DNA of 64,000 nt from NCBI RefSeq assembly GCF_017833415.1, contig NZ_JAFICC010000004.1, positions 124,001 to 188,000 on the forward strand. Direction: 5' to 3'. Numbering within the stretch: position 1 is the first letter of the stretch; each line of letters begins with the position of its first letter. This document shows, one piece after another, positions 18,641 to 26,210 of this stretch. Both the position numbers and the translations under genes were made by a program. Origin of the DNA: Flavobacterium sp. 1355. GTDB taxonomy: Bacteria > Bacteroidota > Bacteroidia > Flavobacteriales > Flavobacteriaceae. The notes under the pieces were generated by a model that had not been told where the DNA came from, ran no database searches, and saw only the letters and a list, made by a program, of their open reading frames with translations.

Positions 18641-18985
18641 ATGAAAGCAACAAGCAAAGAGTTTATAAAAGGAGATGAAATAGAGTGGGAAGTAGTAGGT
18701 GAAGGGATTAAACGCAAAATCCTGGCTTATGATGATAAAGTAATGTTGGTAAATGTTCATTTTGAAAAAGGCGGTATAGGCGTGTTGCACGATCATTACC
18801 ACTCTCAGGTGACGTATATCGCAAGCGGAAAGTTTGATGTCACAATTAGTGGCGTAACACAAACGCTAAAAGAAGGAGACAGCTTTTATATTCCGCCTCA
18901 CGCTATTCATGGTGTAGTATGCCTGGAAACCGGAATGCTCACTGATGTTTTTAGCCCAATGCGTGAAGATTTTTTGAAGAGTTAA
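18641..18985 (+). CDS. Cupin-domain protein
   Basis: This 114-residue single cupin has metal ligands visible as H50-x-H52-x-H54-x-Q56 (LHDHYHSQ) and H90 (PPHAIHG) within the two cupin motifs; GKFDVTISG and EGDSFYIPP are standard. The pattern is close to KdgF-like small cupins. It is the last gene of the 15089-18985 run. Its stop codon TAA lies inside the first unit of a heptamer tandem repeat (18980-19049), so repeat slippage could alter the C-terminus. Confidence 0.85.
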   Translation: MKATSKEFIKGDEIEWEVVGEGIKRKILAYDDKVMLVNVHFEKGGIGVLHDHYHSQVTYIASGKFDVTISGVTQTLKEGDSFYIPPHAIHGVVCLETGMLTDVFSPMREDFLKS

Positions 18986-19049
18986 GGGTTAAGAGTTAAG
19001 GGTTATGGGTTATGGGTTATGGGTTAAGGGTTATGAGTTAAGGATTAAG
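18980..19049. repeat. Tandem heptamer array, 10 units of (G/A)GTTA(A/T)G
   Basis: Ten consecutive 7-bp units read AGTTAAG, GGTTAAG, AGTTAAG, GGTTATG three times, GGTTAAG, GGTTATG, AGTTAAG and GATTAAG with no phase break. The first unit contains the stop codon of the cupin gene. Confidence 0.95.
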
Positions 19050-19055
19050 AAATAA

Positions 19056-19110
19056 AAAAAAATCCGTTTTAATCAGCGTCTTTGCGAAGCAAATCAGTAT
19101 AATCAGCGTC
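19056..19110. repeat. AATCCGTTT...ATCAGCGTC dispersed repeat, copy 2
   Basis: This matches the layout of the 13440-13493 element: AAATCCGTTTTAATCAGCGTC, then TTTGCGAAGCAAATCAG, then TATAATCAGCGTC. The centre holds a TTTGCGAAGCAAA palindrome. Confidence 0.6.
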
Positions 19111-19177
19111 AAATCTCAAGACTCGCTCACATGGTTTTTTTAGTTAGAAAAAACTTTTTAAAGTTTAATTTACATAG

Positions 19178-19185
19178 TATTTTTG
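19178..19185 (+). promoter_or_regulatory. Candidate -7 box just upstream of the MFS start
   Basis: TATTTTTG matches TAnnTTTG exactly and ends 4 bp before the ATG at 19190. If used, transcription would start at or next to the ATG, giving a leaderless mRNA. Confidence 0.4.
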
Positions 19186-19189
19186 CAAC

Positions 19190-20352
19190 ATGAATTTATC
19201 CAAAACGAATGTCTTATTTATGGCAGTTTGCACTGGACTTATAGTTGCAAATCTTTATTACTGCCAGCCTCTAATTGTTTTAATTGCCAACGAATTTAAA
19301 ATTCCTGAAGCCAATGCGGGAACAATAACCTATCTTACACAAGCAGGTTATGCAATCGGATTGTTTTTTATGGTGCCGCTTGGCGATAAAATAGAACGAA
19401 AAAAACAAATCCTTATGACGACTTTAGCGTCTGTAATTGCTTTAATAATTGCAGCTACTGCACAAAGTTTTTTTATTTTGCAAATTGCTTCCCTGCTTTT
19501 AGGAATCACTTCAATCGTGCCACAACTTATTTTGCCACTGGCAGCCTCATTAACAGCTCCCGAACAGCGCGGAAAAGTAGTCGGAACTATTATGAGTGGT
19601 TTACTGATCGGAATTTTGCTTTCCAGAACTTTAAGCGGTTTTATAGGTCAGCTTTGGGGCTGGAGATCCATGTTTTGGATTGCAGCAGGAATTTGCCTTC
19701 TGATCTTTTTTGCCATTCAAAGAAAATTTCCCGTTAACAAACCTCAATTTCAGGGTTCGTACGGACAATTGATACAATCACTTTTTACGCTAATAAAAAC
19801 ACAACCTGTTTTGCGTGAAGCTACTTTAATAAATGTATTTTGTTTTGCTCAATTTGGAGCTTTTTGGACTACTATGGTTTTACTGCTGTCAGGAGAGCCT
19901 TTTTCTTTTAATAGCGCTACAATAGGGCTTTTTGGGATCGTAGGAGCCTCCGGAGCTTTGGCAGCGCCTTTGGTTGAAAAATGGGAGACAAAGGAAATCC
20001 AAGAATTGCAGTAGGTTACGGCTGCTTATTAATGTTAATCAGTTTTATTGTTTTTTACTTTTCTATAGAAAGTATAATTGGGGTGATTATCGGTATTGTC
20101 TTCATTGACGTCGGGATTCAGGGGGTTCATATCTCAAACCAGACCAGAGTATATTCACTTTTGCCCGAAGCAAGAAACAGATTAAATACTGTATTTATGT
20201 CGTTTAGCTTTTTAGGGACTGCCGCAGGTTCAGCTTACGGTTTGTTTTTATGGAAGTTAGGCGGATGGCATGCTGTTGCTATTGGATGTGCTGTTCTGGC
20301 TTTACTCGCATTAACAGTTTATGCGGTGACTTATAAATCATCCCGTCCCTAA
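19190..20352 (+). pseudogene. MFS transporter interrupted by a single-base frameshift
   Basis: This is a 12-TM major-facilitator exporter. Frame 1 (19190-20014) covers the N-terminus (VANLYYCQPLIVLIA), the loop-2/3 motif PLGDKIERKK and roughly TMs 1-8. It ends out of frame in KWETKEIQELQ. The second frame resumes at 19982 with GDKGNPRIAVGYGCLLML and supplies TMs 9-12 to 20352. Reading TGGGAGAC at 19982-19989 as TGGGGAGAC restores an uninterrupted protein of about 387 residues with KWGDKGNPR at the joint. The lesion is thus loss of one G in a G-run, either a real mutation or a sequencing error. The family includes drug and sugar exporters; the substrate is unknown. Confidence 0.85.
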
Positions 20353-20368
20353 GCTTCGGGATCGGGAC
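20341..20368. terminator. Hairpin overlapping the MFS stop codon
   Basis: TCCCGTCCC and GGGATCGGGA pair around an AAGCTT centre, with one bulged base. The MFS TAA at 20350-20352 lies inside the stem. The T-run is weak, so it may be a repeat unit (TCCCGATCCCGAAGC type) recruited as a terminator. Confidence 0.45.
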
Positions 20369-20388
20369 TAAAAAATAGAAAGCACAAA

Positions 20389-20415
20389 TTGATAAAAAAT
20401 TAATTTGTAAATTTG
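20389..20415 (+). promoter_or_regulatory. Promoter of the cyclophilin-FKBP gene
   Basis: TTG at 20389-20391 and TAAATTTG at 20408-20415 form a -33/-7 pair with 16 bp between, slightly shorter than the usual spacing. The start codon is 24 bp further on. Confidence 0.5.
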
Positions 20416-20438
20416 CGTTTAAATTTAAAATCACGAAA

Positions 20439-21371
20439 ATGGAAAACGGAATATATGCTAAATTCAATACTAGCAAAGGTTCAATATTAGTAAAATTGGC
20501 ACACGACTTAGTACCAGGTACAGTGGGTAACTTCGTAGGTTTAGCAGAGGGAAATTTAGAAAATAAAATCAAACCACAAGGGAATAAATTTTACGACGGA
20601 TTAAAATTTCACCGTGTAATTCCTGATTTCATGATTCAGGGAGGTTGTCCTTCGGGAACAGGAACAGGTGGTCCTGGTTATAAATTTGATGATGAATTCC
20701 ACCCAAGTTTAAAACACGATCGTCCGGGAGTTTTAGCTATGGCTAATTCAGGTCCTGGTACAAACGGTTCTCAATTTTACATCACTCACGTTCCAACTTC
20801 ATGGTTAGACGGAAAACACACTGTTTTTGGTCATGTTGTAGAAGGACAGGATATTGTAGATGCTGTCGCTCAGGGAGATGCTTTAGAATCAGTAGAGATT
20901 GTGAGAGTAGGAGAAGAAGCTCAAAAATGGAATGCTATTGAGGCATTTAGAGTTTTTGAAGGTTCTCGTGCAAAACGTGAAGCTGCAGAAAAAGCTGCTG
21001 CTGAGGCAAAAATGGAACAATTGGCTGCAGGTTTTGATAAAACTGAAAGCGGTTTACGTTACAAAATGATTCAAAAAGGTGATGGTAAAAAAGCAGAAGC
21101 CGGAAAAACTGTTGCTGTACACTATGAAGGATCTTTAGAAACAGGAAAAGTTTTTGATTCTTCTTACCCAAGAAAAAAACCAATCGAATTCAGATTAGGT
21201 CAGGGACAAGTGATCGAAGGATGGGATGAAGGTATTGCCTTATTACAAGTTGGAGACAAAGCACGCTTTGTGATTCCATCTCATTTGGCTTACGGATCTG
21301 CCGGAGCAGGAGGGGTTATTCCGCCAAATGCAACTTTGATTTTTGATGTTGAATTAATGGAGGTAAAATAA
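20439..21371 (+). CDS. Dual-family immunophilin: cyclophilin-FKBP fusion peptidyl-prolyl isomerase
   Basis: Two unrelated prolyl-isomerase families are joined in 310 residues. Residues 1-160 are a cyclophilin: catalytic Arg59 and Phe64/Gln67 in [14 protein letters not shown], then [13 protein letters not shown] and [10 protein letters not shown]. An Ala/Glu/Lys-rich linker helix (about 178-196) leads to an FKBP domain (200-310) with [26 protein letters not shown] and the terminal [17 protein letters not shown] fusion in this order has been reported in the literature from Flavobacterium johnsoniae. No signal peptide is seen, so it should act in the cytoplasm. It has its own promoter candidate and a strong terminator. 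Confidence 0.95.
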   Translation: MENGIYAKFNTSKGSILVKLAHDLVPGTVGNFVGLAEGNLENKIKPQGNKFYDGLKFHRVIPDFMIQGGCPSGTGTGGPGYKFDDEFHPSLKHDRPGVLAMANSGPGTNGSQFYITHVPTSWLDGKHTVFGHVVEGQDIVDAVAQGDALESVEIVRVGEEAQKWNAIEAFRVFEGSRAKREAAEKAAAEAKMEQLAAGFDKTESGLRYKMIQKGDGKKAEAGKTVAVHYEGSLETGKVFDSSYPRKKPIEFRLGQGQVIEGWDEGIALLQVGDKARFVIPSHLAYGSAGAGGVIPPNATLIFDVELMEVK

Positions 21372-21402
21372 AACCAAGGTTAGTTTTAAATAATCTATAA
21401 TG

Positions 21403-21432
21403 AATCCCATTCGCTAGCCGAATGGGATTTTT
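21403..21432 (+). terminator. Strong terminator after the cyclophilin-FKBP gene
   Basis: The perfect stem AATCCCATTCG/CGAATGGGATT has a CTAGC loop and is followed by eight T residues. Confidence 0.93.
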
Positions 21433-21462
21433 TTTATATTTACTTCATAAAAAACAAATTCA

Positions 21463-21777
21463 ATGATATCAAAATTTTTAGCCCTTGCCGCAGTAACTGT
21501 CTTTTTGGTTTCGTGCGATACTCAAAAAACGGCAGTAGCTGCAACAACTGCTGTAGCTCCTCCGGTAACTGAAACTCCAACGACAGTAGTGTCAACTGAA
21601 TTAACAGAAGGCCAGAACTTATATTCTAATAATTGTGCAAATTGCCACAAATTATTTGAACCGAAAAAATTTACAAAAGAAGAGTGGGCGCCGATTTTGG
21701 TGAGTATGGGAAAAAAAGCACATTTGGATGGCACTCAGATGGCATCAATTACGAATTATATTCATTCGCAATTATAA
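21463..21777 (+). CDS. Small c-type cytochrome lipoprotein
   Basis: This 104-residue protein has a lipoprotein signal (VTVFLVSC, Cys18), a low-complexity Ala/Thr/Val linker (22-45) and a cytochrome c domain with the haem attachment site C58-A-N-C61-H62. The likely distal ligand is Met in LVSMGKK (about residue 89). It should be an anchored periplasmic electron carrier. No oxidase or dehydrogenase genes are adjacent, so the redox partner is unknown. Confidence 0.88.
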   Translation: MISKFLALAAVTVFLVSCDTQKTAVAATTAVAPPVTETPTTVVSTELTEGQNLYSNNCANCHKLFEPKKFTKEEWAPILVSMGKKAHLDGTQMASITNYIHSQL

Positions 21778-21786
21778 AATTTAATG

Positions 21787-21815
21787 AAAGCATTCTTAAA
21801 AGGATGCTTTTTTTA
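21787..21815 (+). terminator. Terminator after the cytochrome gene
   Basis: The stem AAAGCATTCTT/AGGATGCTTT has one mismatch and is followed by a T-run. It lies 9 bp past the stop. Confidence 0.8.
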
Positions 21816-21836
21816 TTTCAATTTAAGACATAAAAA

Positions 21837-21861
21837 AACACCTTCATTCGTTGAGGTGTTT
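21837..21861 (-). terminator. Terminator after the Rnk/GreA-like gene
   Basis: The stem AACACCT(T)CA/TGAGGTGTT has a T-run on the minus strand and begins 6 bp past the stop at 21868. Confidence 0.75.
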
Positions 21862-21867
21862 AAGAAA

Positions 21868-22248
21868 TTATTGATTGCTGACAGCAATTATTTTTAAGGT
21901 TTTGATTCCGGCAGGTAACTCCCAATCAACTTCGTCATTTTCCTTAAAGCCAATTATAGCAACGCTCAAAGGAGCCAAAATCGAAATTTTCCCTTCTTTA
22001 ACATCTGCAATAGAAGGTAAAACAATCTGAATCTTCATTTGTTTTTTTGCTTTTACATCTTCAATAGTTACAAAAGAATTGATTCTGATAACAGAACTGT
22101 CTAACTCGTCTTCTTTGCTAATAATAGCACGGTCTAATTCCTGCGAAAGCTGATTTGCTTCTTTTGTATTGGTTGAATTTTTACTTTTTAAAATCAGTTC
22201 TCTGAGGAATTGATAATCTGTTTTACAGAAAGTGGGTGTTGGTTTCAT
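21868..22248 (-). CDS. GreA/GreB C-terminal-domain protein (Rnk-like)
   Basis: This 126-residue protein has a short helical N-terminus (FLRELILKSKNSTNTKEANQL) too short for a GreA coiled-coil stalk, then the FKBP-like C-terminal domain of transcript-cleavage factors: VRINSFVTIEDV, IQIVLPSIADV, ISILAPLSVAIIGF and DEVDWELPAGIKTLKI. Without the full stalk it should not cleave backtracked RNA; Rnk and related proteins bind RNA polymerase and compete with GreA. It is monocistronic with its own terminator. The family assignment is good; function is inferred. Confidence 0.82.
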   Translation of the reverse strand: MKPTPTFCKTDYQFLRELILKSKNSTNTKEANQLSQELDRAIISKEDELDSSVIRINSFVTIEDVKAKKQMKIQIVLPSIADVKEGKISILAPLSVAIIGFKENDEVDWELPAGIKTLKIIAVSNQ

Positions 22249-22626
22249 ATCTATAAATTTAGTGTTATACTTTTTGAATGATTTTCTCCTTTTTTTTATT
22301 TCAAAAAAAGAAATTATTTTTCTCCATTTAAAATGGAAATAACTGAAAAACTTTGATTTTTGGAAAAAAGAAAATACCTGACAGATTTGAATTTGTCAAA
22401 TAATAAAATATTTAAACTGATGTAAATCCTCCGCCTGAAAGAAGAATCGAAATAGACGGAGGCCTAATTGATAAAGGCCTTGTTATGTGAAATAATTACA
22501 GCAGCAAGCGATTCTCTTATAAAAGAAAATGAGAAATTGAAGCCGGTAAATGATATTATATTTCGCATAGCATAATAAGCATGATTAGCAAAGATAACCA
22601 AACTTTTTAGAATTGAAGGAAATTAT
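22249..22626. other. Intergenic region with a possible gene remnant
   Basis: Near 22252-22259 the minus strand reads TAAATTTA, a weak -7 candidate for the Rnk-like gene. Between about 22417 and 22590 short plus-strand frames interrupted by stops and a shift have protein-like composition (RRIEIDGGLIDKGL, then EIITAASDSLIKENEKLKPV), which could be a decayed gene. No family was recognised. Confidence 0.3.
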
Positions 22627-23181
22627 TTACTTCCACTTAATATTGCAGCCAATACTAGGTTTTTGAGAATCGTTTAGAGTTCTGTTATAAATTAAAGCAT
22701 CTATTGCACCTCTCAAATCGTTTCCGCTTAACGGAATTCCATTATTTGGCCTTGAGTCATCTAATTGACCACGATAAAATAAGCGATCACGATTATCAAA
22801 TAAATAGAAGTCAGGAGTACACGCAGCATCAAAAGCTTTTGCCACTTCTTGTGTTTCGTCAAATAGATAAGGAAAATCTATTTTGTTTTTAAAGGCAAAT
22901 TCAGTCATTTTTTCAGGTGAATCCTGAGGAAATTTTTTAATATCATTGCTGGAGATAGCAATTACACCAATTCCCTGAACACGATAATCGTTTGCAATCA
23001 TAACGATTTCATTGATTACATGAAGTACAAACGGACAATGGTTGCACATAAAAATGACAAGTGTTCCTTTTGTTCCTTTCAGATCCTCAAACGAATACTC
23101 ATAATTCGAATTTGTGTCTTTCAGTCTGAAATCCGGAGCAATAGTTCCGAGCGGTAACATGTTAGAAGGGGTTTGTGCCAT
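22627..23181 (-). CDS. Thioredoxin-fold redoxin (AhpC/TSA-like)
   Basis: The frame runs upstream to 23235, but the ATG at 23181 starts the conserved region (MAQTPSNMLPLGTIAPDFRL). In the 184-residue protein the redox site is C46-N-H-C49-P in FMCNHCPFV, matching the thioredoxin CxxC position, followed by the thioredoxin cis-Pro region. The sequence IGVIAISSNDIKKFPQDSPEKM is characteristic of this redoxin group, which is also seen in cyanobacteria. No signal peptide is present. It is probably a cytosolic thiol reductase or peroxidase. Confidence 0.82.
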   Translation of the reverse strand: MAQTPSNMLPLGTIAPDFRLKDTNSNYEYSFEDLKGTKGTLVIFMCNHCPFVLHVINEIVMIANDYRVQGIGVIAISSNDIKKFPQDSPEKMTEFAFKNKIDFPYLFDETQEVAKAFDAACTPDFYLFDNRDRLFYRGQLDDSRPNNGIPLSGNDLRGAIDALIYNRTLNDSQKPSIGCNIKWK

Positions 23182-23251
23182 TTTTATAGAATTAAGTAGA
23201 TCAAAAATAACTTTAAATTCTGTATAAAAAAGCACCTAAGCAGTAAAAAAA

Positions 23252-23286
23252 ATCCGGAACGTTTTTTTATCAAAAACTTTCCGGAT
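23252..23286 (-). terminator. Terminator after the haloperoxidase-like hydrolase
   Basis: A long stem, ATCCGGAACGTTTTT against AAAAACTTTCCGGAT with one mismatch, is followed on the minus strand by eight T residues. Confidence 0.88.
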
Positions 23287-23297
23287 GTATGTATGTT

Positions 23298-24191
23298 TTA
23301 TGAATTAAGAAAATTCAACAAATCGTTGTTTAGTTTTTCTCTTTCGGTGTAGAACAAACCGTGAGGCGCACCTTCGTAAACAATATAAGTACTGGTACGA
23401 ATACCTTCTGCAGCCTTCTTGGATGTTAAATCAATCGGCACAATTTTGTCGTCGTCACCATGAATAATTAACGTAGGGACTTTTACAAAATCTAATTCAT
23501 CTCTAAAGTCAGTAAACGAAAAAGATTCAGCACATTTTAATGTTGCTCTTGGCGAAGCAACCGAACAAAGGTTTCTGTAATATTCTAATAATGCAGAACT
23601 TAATGGTTTATTGATGATATTAACACCAAAAAATGTTTTTCCGAAATTATCTATAAAAGCGATCCTGTCTTCTTTAATGGCAGCTGCTGTAGCTTCACTT
23701 TTTTCTCTGGGATGCCCATCAGGATTGTCATTTGTTTTTAATAAAAAAGGAACCACAGAAGAAATTAAAGCTGCTTTGGTAACACCTTTACCACCATGTC
23801 GGCTAAAATAACGTACAACCTCGCCGCCACCCATAGAAAACCCAACTAAAGTAGCATCGGTTAATTCCAGCTGTTCAATGATTTCTTGCAAGTCATCAGA
23901 CAAAGTATCATAATCATATCCGTCCCATGGTTGAGATGATTTACCAAATCCGCGACGGTCATATGCAATTACCCTAAATCCGTTTTGAACCAGAAACTCT
24001 ATCTGATATTCCCACATTTCATTAGAAAGAGGCCAGCCATGAATAAGGATTACAGGCTTACCTGTACCATAATCTTTTACATATAAGCGTACATTCTGCG
24101 CTGTTTCTATATATTTATCGGTATGCACCTGTTTCAAATTAGATTCAAAATCCTTAATTGTCATGCATGCATTTGGTTCAGTATGTTCCAT
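23298..24191 (-). CDS. Alpha/beta hydrolase of the non-haem chloroperoxidase group
   Basis: This 297-residue protein carries a 28-residue extension before the domain (start of the core near VRLYVKDYG). Motifs are HGWPLSNEMWE (51-61, oxyanion hole), YDRRGFGKSSQPW, the nucleophile elbow GFSMGGGE (Ser119), VPTLIIHGDDDKIVP (Asp) and GAPHGLF (His), all typical of cofactor-free haloperoxidases/esterases such as Streptomyces CPO. The halogenation label is historical; the cellular reaction is likely ester hydrolysis or perhydrolysis. It is monocistronic. Confidence 0.85.
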   Translation of the reverse strand: MEHTEPNACMTIKDFESNLKQVHTDKYIETAQNVRLYVKDYGTGKPVILIHGWPLSNEMWEYQIEFLVQNGFRVIAYDRRGFGKSSQPWDGYDYDTLSDDLQEIIEQLELTDATLVGFSMGGGEVVRYFSRHGGKGVTKAALISSVVPFLLKTNDNPDGHPREKSEATAAAIKEDRIAFIDNFGKTFFGVNIINKPLSSALLEYYRNLCSVASPRATLKCAESFSFTDFRDELDFVKVPTLIIHGDDDKIVPIDLTSKKAAEGIRTSTYIVYEGAPHGLFYTEREKLNNDLLNFLNS

Positions 24192-24294
24192 TTTATATAT
24201 TTTTATTGTTAGCTTATTAGTTTTTATACAGTAAAATTAAATGCTATGTCAAAAAAATAGGTTATAGAATTAGTATTATTAATTACAAAATTAA

Positions 24295-24302
24295 TAGGTT
24301 TG
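24295..24302 (+). promoter_or_regulatory. Candidate -7 box upstream of csaA
   Basis: TAGGTTTG matches TAnnTTTG exactly, 16 bp before the ATG at 24319. Confidence 0.45.
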
Positions 24303-24318
24303 TAAACCAAGCAATTAA

Positions 24319-24660
24319 ATGAATATGGACTTAACCTGGAACGAATTTGAAAGAACCGATATGCGTGTCGGAACCATAATAGCTGTAAATGATTTTCCCG
24401 AAGCCAGAAAACCGGCTTATCAGCTTACGATTGATTTTGGTGTGGAAATCGGAATCAGGAAATCATCGGCGCAAATAACAAAACGATACTCAAAAGAAGA
24501 ATTGTTAAACCGCCAGATTGTGGGTGTTGTCAATTTTCCTAAAAAACAGATAGGAAAATTTATGAGTGAATGTTTAGTTCTTGGCGCTGTAGGTGAGGAG
24601 GGAGATGTAATTTTACTTGCTCCCGATTTTAAGATTGAAAATGGCTTACGAATAGGGTAG
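24319..24660 (+). CDS. csaA: CsaA-type tRNA-binding/chaperone protein
   Basis: CsaA is a homodimeric OB-fold protein related to the tRNA-binding domain of MetRS and Trbp111, with chaperone and export-related activity reported in Bacillus. The 113-residue sequence has the family core FERTDMRVGTIIAVNDFPEARKP, GIRKSSAQITKRYS, NRQIVGVVNFPKKQIG and the terminal DVILLAPD. A second ATG at 24325 (MDLTW) is also plausible. It is followed by a repeat hairpin that probably ends the transcript. Confidence 0.9.
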   Translation: MNMDLTWNEFERTDMRVGTIIAVNDFPEARKPAYQLTIDFGVEIGIRKSSAQITKRYSKEELLNRQIVGVVNFPKKQIGKFMSECLVLGAVGEEGDVILLAPDFKIENGLRIG

Positions 24661-24671
24661 TCAGTTTCAGT

Positions 24672-24716
24672 CACAGTTTTCAGTCACAGTTTCCAGTCTG
24701 AAAACTGAAAACTGTG
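24672..24716. repeat. CACAGTTTTCAGT inverted repeat
   Basis: CACAGTTTTCAGT on the left pairs with ACTGAAAACTGTG on the right, with internal TTTC/GAAA pairing, just after csaA. The unit (ACTGAAAACTG) recurs at 29836-29904, indicating a dispersed repeat that also serves as a terminator. Confidence 0.65.
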
Positions 24717-24728
24717 AGTAAAAAAAAA

Positions 24729-25274
24729 CTAAGAAACTTTCGCAATCAGTTGTTGTAAAATCAATTGTCCTTCTTCCCAGTATTTCAAATCAGAATCTGA
24801 GTTAATGTGTCCTTGCCGGCCTACATTTACAAAGTCACTTCCCCATTGTTCTGCAAAATATTTTTTTCTTTCAAAAGAAGCATAAGGATCATTTTCACTT
24901 GCCACTACAATAGATGGAAAAGGTAATTTTGTGATTGGTATAGGAGCAAAATTTCGAATTACTTCAGGGGTATGTTCCGGTGAATCAACATCTGCAGGAG
25001 CTACTAATAAGGCACCGACTATATTTTTATCATTATTGGAAGATGCCCAGTGTAATACCAGAGAAACAGCCAAACTGTGCGCTACAAGAATGGTTGGTCC
25101 TTCAAGTTTTAGTACTTCTTCTTTTAATCTTGCGATCCAGTCTTCAAGAATTGGTTCATCCCAGTTATCCTGGATAATCCTTTTTGAATTTTTAAATTTT
25201 TCATGCCAGAAGGTTTGCCAGTGTTTTTCGCCAGAATTACCGAGCCCGGGTAATATTAATAAATTTGTTTCCAT
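24729..25274 (-). CDS. RBBP9/YdeN-family serine hydrolase
   Basis: This compact 181-residue alpha/beta hydrolase has the family start METNLLILPGLGNSGEKHWQTFW, nucleophile Ser67 in LVAHSLAVSLV, the acidic residue in VASENDPYAS (about 128) and His in GRQGHINSDS. RBBP9/YdeN proteins hydrolyse small esters and some aminopeptidase substrates; the physiological substrate is generally unknown. It is 22 bp upstream of the csaA repeat, convergent with csaA. Confidence 0.87.
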   Translation of the reverse strand: METNLLILPGLGNSGEKHWQTFWHEKFKNSKRIIQDNWDEPILEDWIARLKEEVLKLEGPTILVAHSLAVSLVLHWASSNNDKNIVGALLVAPADVDSPEHTPEVIRNFAPIPITKLPFPSIVVASENDPYASFERKKYFAEQWGSDFVNVGRQGHINSDSDLKYWEEGQLILQQLIAKVS

Positions 25275-25296
25275 TGCCGTGGATTTTATTTAAAGG

Positions 25297-26118
25297 TTAT
25301 TTATTTCGTTCTTTTATAATTCGGTTCACCTCATTTACAAGTAGCGGAAAGCCCGGTTCTGTCATTCCGTGTCCGTAACCGTCTAATTCAAAAAGTTTAG
25401 TTTGTTTGTGCCCTGCAATTTTCATCATGCGTACCATATAAGCGTTTTCTTCATAACGGCCTAACATTTCCATTTCGCGGTCTCCGGTAATAAGCAATAA
25501 AGGCGGAGCATCTGCACGAACATAAAAAAGTGGTGCAAAACTATCTATAGTGGGTTGTGTTTCAGGAATTCCGTTTTCTCTTCTGATTTCAAAATGAGTA
25601 ATACACTGACCGCTAAACGGAATCAGTCCTGCAATTTTATTAGCATCAATACTTTCTTTTTGCAGCCATTTTTTGTCCAGTCCAATCATAGAGGTCAGGT
25701 ATCCTCCGGCAGAATGGCCTGATACAAAAATCAGCGAAGGATCACCTCCGTAACTGGTAATGTTATTAAAAGCCCACGCAACTGCAGCTGCGGCATCTTC
25801 AATACATTTAGCGGCCTTAACTTTTGGAGATAATCTGTAATTTACACCAATAATAGCAAAACCTTTATTTTTTAATGCTTCAGGAATTTCTTTACTTCCT
25901 CCGGTAAGGCCTCCTCCATGAAACCAGACTACAGTAGCAAAATTTTTACTGTTTCTTGGATAATAAATATCCAGCACACAACGTTCATTAATGTAGCTGT
26001 CATTTTTGTTGATTGCAGAATTGTAATATTGAATGTTAGATTTTGTTTCATATTCTGCTTTCTGTGCAAAAACGGTAATTCCGAAAAAGAAGAAACAAAG
26101 AAGAAATATTTTTTTCAT
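25297..26118 (-). CDS. Secreted carboxylesterase (BD-FAE/HSL-like alpha/beta hydrolase)
   Basis: The ATG at 26118 is preferred over an in-frame upstream start because it yields a signal peptide (MKKIFLLCFFFFGITVFAQ). Of 273 residues, HGGG (67-70) is the oxyanion hole of the hormone-sensitive-lipase group and GHSAGG contains nucleophile Ser136. The acidic residue lies in LITGDRE and the terminal His in GYGHGM. Relatives include feruloyl and acetyl-xylan esterases. It lies 22 bp upstream of the RBBP9-like gene, so two hydrolases may be cotranscribed. Confidence 0.85.
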   Translation of the reverse strand: MKKIFLLCFFFFGITVFAQKAEYETKSNIQYYNSAINKNDSYINERCVLDIYYPRNSKNFATVVWFHGGGLTGGSKEIPEALKNKGFAIIGVNYRLSPKVKAAKCIEDAAAAVAWAFNNITSYGGDPSLIFVSGHSAGGYLTSMIGLDKKWLQKESIDANKIAGLIPFSGQCITHFEIRRENGIPETQPTIDSFAPLFYVRADAPPLLLITGDREMEMLGRYEENAYMVRMMKIAGHKQTKLFELDGYGHGMTEPGFPLLVNEVNRIIKERNK

Positions 26119-26159
26119 TTTATAAATTTTAAGAGCGAATGATTTAAAGATATAAAAAA

Positions 26160-26186
26160 AGTCCAAAATGCTGGACATGTTGGACT
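26160..26186 (-). terminator. Terminator after the PUR-family gene
   Basis: The stem AGTCCAA/TTGGACT with seven T residues on the minus strand lies 25 bp past the stop at 26211. Confidence 0.8.
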
Positions 26187-26210
26187 CGTAGTTTTTAAAT
26201 GGTATTGGGA

